Assembly (NCBI GenBank): GCA_964367715.1
Contig: CAYIYO010000071.1
Coordinates: 1-6,243 of the forward strand
DNA: 6,243 bases
From: CAYIYO01 sp964367715
GTDB lineage: Bacteria > Chlamydiota > Chlamydiia > Chlamydiales > Criblamydiaceae
Direction of reading: 5' to 3'
Numbering within the stretch: the first letter of the stretch is position 1; the number at the start of each line of letters is the position of its first letter. Both the position numbers and the translations under genes were made by a program. This document shows, in pieces, positions 5,434-6,243 of the stretch. The notes under the pieces are model-generated. The model ran no database searches and had not been told where the DNA came from. It was given only the letters and a program-made list of their open reading frames with translations.

Positions 5434-5497
5434 AGTCTCATCTACCACGTGTGGAAAGAGCATACGAAACCGTCCGCAAGGGCGGTTTCTGCTTTTT
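5434..5497 (+). ncRNA. Candidate short RNA of about 64 nt
   Basis: The segment lies between a good promoter (5399-5427) and a complete rho-independent terminator (5466-5497). Only about 32 nt precede the terminator hairpin, including the palindrome CACGTG at 5446-5451. No ATG-started frame is present. It could be a small regulatory RNA. It could also be a non-functional pairing of the HTH-gene terminator with a leftover promoter. No known RNA family is recognised. Confidence 0.35.
5466..5497 (+). terminator. Rho-independent terminator (plus strand)
   Basis: GAAACCGTCC pairs with GGGCGGTTTC (one G-T pair) around a GCAA tetraloop, followed closely by CTTTTT. It would end both the HTH-gene transcript, about 70 nt past its stop, and the candidate short RNA. 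Confidence 0.82.
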
Positions 5498-5500
5498 AGG

Positions 5501-5630
5501 ACTTATTTTGACGAAAAACTCTCTATTTCTCAATGTATTTACCTTGAACCCATAGCAAAAAAGCGAGAAGCTGTAGAAAGCGAAATAAGTCGGTGGGAAC
5601 TGGAAAAAACCTTTGACGTAAAAGGACAAA
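5501..5630 (+). pseudogene. Possible coding remnant without a start
   Basis: One plus-strand frame stays open from before 5501 and reads a protein-like stretch, including EKLSISQCIYLEPIAKKR and EAVESEISRWELEKTF. It has sensible codon use and an amphipathic helix look. There is no start codon; upstream the frame runs through the terminator and downstream through the tRNA terminator. It is best explained as a fragment of a displaced gene. The family is not recognised. Confidence 0.3.
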
Positions 5631-5655
5631 ACCCCCATTTGGGGGTGTCTTGTCC
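5624..5655 (-). terminator. Terminator of the tRNA cluster
   Basis: On the minus strand ACCCCC and GGGGGT form a 6-bp G-C stem around AAAT, flanked by an outer GGACAA/TTGTCC pairing. The sequence then continues TTTTGTCCTTTT. It begins about 8 nt past the tRNA-Asp 3' end, the right place to end the tRNA transcript. Confidence 0.75.
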
Positions 5656-5659
5656 AATC

Positions 5660-5676
5660 TTGCGCGGTCGACCGGA
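5660..5676 (+). other. tRNA-Asp 3' end, proposed attachment-site reference copy
   Basis: This is the 3' acceptor and part of the T arm of the intact tRNA, plus 3 flanking bases. It is found again at 736-752 (17 of 17 bases) and at 100-116 (16 bases of this span, 17 when shifted by one). All three are in the same orientation. Its core GGTCGACC is a perfect palindrome. Confidence 0.5.
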
Positions 5677-5736
5677 CTTGAACCGGCAACCTCTCGCGTG
5701 ACAGGCGAGTGCTCTAACCAGTTGAGCTACGACCGC
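5663..5736 (-). tRNA. tRNA-Asp (GTC)
   Basis: This is a 74-nt cloverleaf. The acceptor stem GCGGTCG/CGACCGC has 7 perfect pairs. The anticodon stem CTCGC/GCGAG holds the loop CTGTCAC with anticodon GTC. The T arm contains GTTCAAGTC. The discriminator is G, as expected for Asp. No CCA is encoded, so it must be added after transcription. It is the last gene of the leftward tRNA cluster. Confidence 0.95.
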
Positions 5737-5765
5737 ATTATTTTATACAGATATAATCTGTATTG

Positions 5766-5838
5766 TGTCGGAGGTGGGGATCGAACCCACGACCCCAGGC
5801 TTATGAGTCCTGTGCTCTACCAACTGAGCTACCCCGAC
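5766..5838 (-). tRNA. tRNA-Met (CAT), elongator type
   Basis: This is a 73-nt cloverleaf with acceptor GTCGGGG/CTCCGAC (one G-T pair), D stem GCTC/GAGC and T arm GTGGG/CCCAC with loop TTCGATC. The anticodon loop CTCATAA gives CAT. The acceptor is fully paired at 1:72, so it is not the initiator. The anticodon stem CAGGA/GCCTG has an A-G mismatch next to the loop. A tRNA-Ile read with lysidine cannot be fully excluded. No CCA is encoded; the discriminator is A. Confidence 0.88.
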
Positions 5839-5883
5839 ATATTTCGCACTGGATACCTACCAAAACAGCTACCCCGACATATT
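5827..5883. repeat. Direct repeat of the tRNA-Met 5' end
   Basis: Seventeen bases covering the tRNA-Met 5' acceptor, the start of the D arm and 5 upstream bases (5827-5843) recur exactly at 5867-5883, 40 bp upstream of the gene. The second copy has no tRNA body attached and is a truncated duplicate. Confidence 0.75.
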
Positions 5884-5934
5884 ATCATATATTCAGCCTT
5901 GAGACATACTTTTGGCATGTCACTTGCCGAATTG

Positions 5935-6005
5935 TTGCGGGTGACCGAATCGAACGGCCGTCTCAAGGTTATGAGCCTTGCGAGATACCTCTTCTCTAAC
6001 CCGCT
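5935..6005 (-). tRNA. Initiator tRNA-fMet (CAT)
   Basis: This is a 71-nt tRNA with several initiator marks. The 1:72 position is an A-A mismatch (AGCGGGT/ACCCGCA). The D stem GAGA/TCTC puts A11-U24 where elongators have Y-R. The anticodon stem CAAGG/CCTTG around CTCATAA keeps two of the three usual G-C pairs next to the loop, with A-U replacing the third. The D loop (7 nt) and variable loop (4 nt) are short. The T arm GGCCG/CGGTC has loop TTCGATT. No CCA is encoded; the discriminator is A. Confidence 0.82.
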
Positions 6006-6021
6006 ATTTAAACAAAGAAAC

Positions 6022-6027
6022 ATTATA
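6022..6027 (-). promoter_or_regulatory. -10 box upstream of tRNA-fMet
   Basis: The minus strand reads TATAAT 16 nt before the tRNA 5' end, giving a start a few bases to ten bases ahead of the mature tRNA. The -35 region has no good match. A stronger promoter lies farther upstream at 6141-6168. Confidence 0.45.
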
Positions 6028-6041
6028 ACTTTTCTGAGGTC

Positions 6042-6056
6042 AGGCTCATAACCTTG
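6042..6056 (+). repeat. Inverted copy of the fMet anticodon arm
   Basis: Fifteen bases AGGCTCATAACCTTG read here on the plus strand. The same sequence is the anticodon arm of tRNA-fMet on the minus strand (5964-5978). No other tRNA parts flank this copy in the plus orientation. Confidence 0.5.
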
Positions 6057-6080
6057 GTTATTCGCGCTATATGTCCTTTC

Positions 6081-6110
6081 GGAGATACCTCTTCGTGAGC
6101 CCGCTATATA
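6081..6110 (-). pseudogene. Truncated copy of the tRNA-fMet 5' half
   Basis: These 30 bases match 5981-6010, exactly 100 bp away, at 24 of 30 positions. They include 13 identical bases of the D arm and 8 of the acceptor. On the minus strand the copy would be the acceptor and D arm of a second fMet-like tRNA. The rest does not fold: the expected anticodon stem is broken and no T arm exists. It is a decayed tRNA or a duplicated 5' leader. Confidence 0.5.
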
Positions 6111-6140
6111 ACTAAAACACGCTCAAAAGAGCATAAATTC

Positions 6141-6168
6141 ATTATACTTAAAATTAAGATTTTCGCAA
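6141..6168 (-). promoter_or_regulatory. Promoter of the tRNA cluster
   Basis: On the minus strand TTGCGA (-35, 6163-6168) and TATAAT (-10, 6141-6146) are spaced by 16 bp. Six nt after the -10 box is an ATG at 6134 that opens only M-L-F-stop. Transcription from here would pass through the truncated fMet copy and then the three tRNAs. Confidence 0.6.
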
Positions 6169-6188
6169 GGTGAGAAATATGGTATACT

Positions 6189-6194
6189 TATAAT
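6189..6194 (+). promoter_or_regulatory. -10 box of the right MDTLMK gene
   Basis: TATAAT, then 6 nt, then ATG at 6201. A TATACT at 6183-6188 adjoins it. The region between this box and the tRNA promoter on the other strand is a divergent control region of about 40 bp. Confidence 0.6.
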
Positions 6195-6200
6195 GTAATT

Positions 6201-6243
6201 ATGGATACATTAATGAAAGCAGATATATTCTTTTTTGTTACGA
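6201..6243 (+). CDS. Start of a small gene, truncated by the window edge (right copy)
   Basis: The ATG at 6201 opens MDTLMKADIFFFVT, identical to the left copy, and runs off the end. The TATAAT box 6 nt upstream fixes the start. It is probably a small membrane protein of unknown function. It is divergent from the tRNA cluster. Confidence 0.55.
   Translation, partial: MDTLMKADIFFFVT

Larger units (their letters stand above)
6189..6243. repeat. Right arm of the 55-bp terminal inverted repeat
   Basis: It is the exact reverse complement of 1-55. The arm begins precisely at the -10 box and ends in codon 15 of the gene. Confidence 0.9.

Noticed and set aside
5445..5454. CCACGTGTGG as a hairpin
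   Set aside because: The loop would have only 2 nt, which is too small, so it is noted only as a palindrome.
5650..6051. Plus-strand frames crossing the tRNA genes
   Set aside because: They are reverse-strand readings of three tRNA genes, giving the familiar false peptides such as ARSTGLEPATSR.
1..6243. CRISPR array, transposase or plasmid origin
   Set aside because: No regularly spaced repeats, no transposase or integrase motifs, and no iterons or replication gene were seen.

Overview
The window looks like a piece of a small-genome, Patescibacteria/CPR-type bacterium, probably of the Paceibacteria (Parcubacteria) kind. This is an inference from gene style, not from a phylogenetic marker. 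The support is: moderate GC; very tight gene packing; three tRNA genes with no encoded CCA end; no Shine-Dalgarno at several starts; and a recurrent promoter layout in which a -10 box lies exactly 6 nt before the ATG, which predicts leaderless mRNAs. Both ends carry the first 14 codons (MDTLMKADIFFFVT) of the same small gene in opposite orientations, inside a perfect 55-bp terminal inverted repeat. The repeat is real sequence, but 55 is also a common assembler k-mer length, so the two ends may be assembly-graph break points.

Layout, left to right. Positions 1-55 hold the inverted repeat and the start of the leftward gene. Positions 68-877 form a module: a hairpin terminator, a decayed reading frame, an Imm33-like small gene on the minus strand, and a run of hairpins. 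Positions 878-1010 repeat the terminator and decayed frame. Positions 1007-5031 are a leftward copper-resistance operon: csoR, copA (P1B Cu+ ATPase), a DsbD_2/TauE-SafE-type membrane protein with an N-terminal HMA domain, and a membrane-anchored cupredoxin. At 5110-5394, transcribed rightward, is a small sigma-70-region-4-like helix-turn-helix gene. Positions 5399-5497 carry a promoter and terminator that bracket a possible 64-nt RNA. Positions 5624-6168 are a leftward tRNA cluster (fMet, elongator Met, Asp) with its terminator, promoters and several truncated tRNA pieces.

The copper genes make a coherent system. CsoR carries the canonical C36/H61/C65 copper site. Its palindromic operator fills the 17-bp spacer of its own promoter, so copper-free CsoR should block RNA polymerase and Cu(I) should release it. 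CopA then exports Cu(I). The HMA/DsbD_2 protein and the cupredoxin probably handle copper at or outside the membrane. The cupredoxin also has its own constitutive-looking promoter.

The most interesting larger-scale structure is a cassette-like layout. The last 16-17 bp of tRNA-Asp occur three times in the same orientation: at the intact tRNA (5660-5676), at 736-752 and at 100-116. The copper operon lies between the first two and the Imm33-like gene between the last two. Both cargo units also end at copies of the same roughly 108-bp repeat (terminator plus decayed frame, offset 810 bp). This is the geometry of tandem tRNA-3'-end insertions, but no integrase lies in the window.
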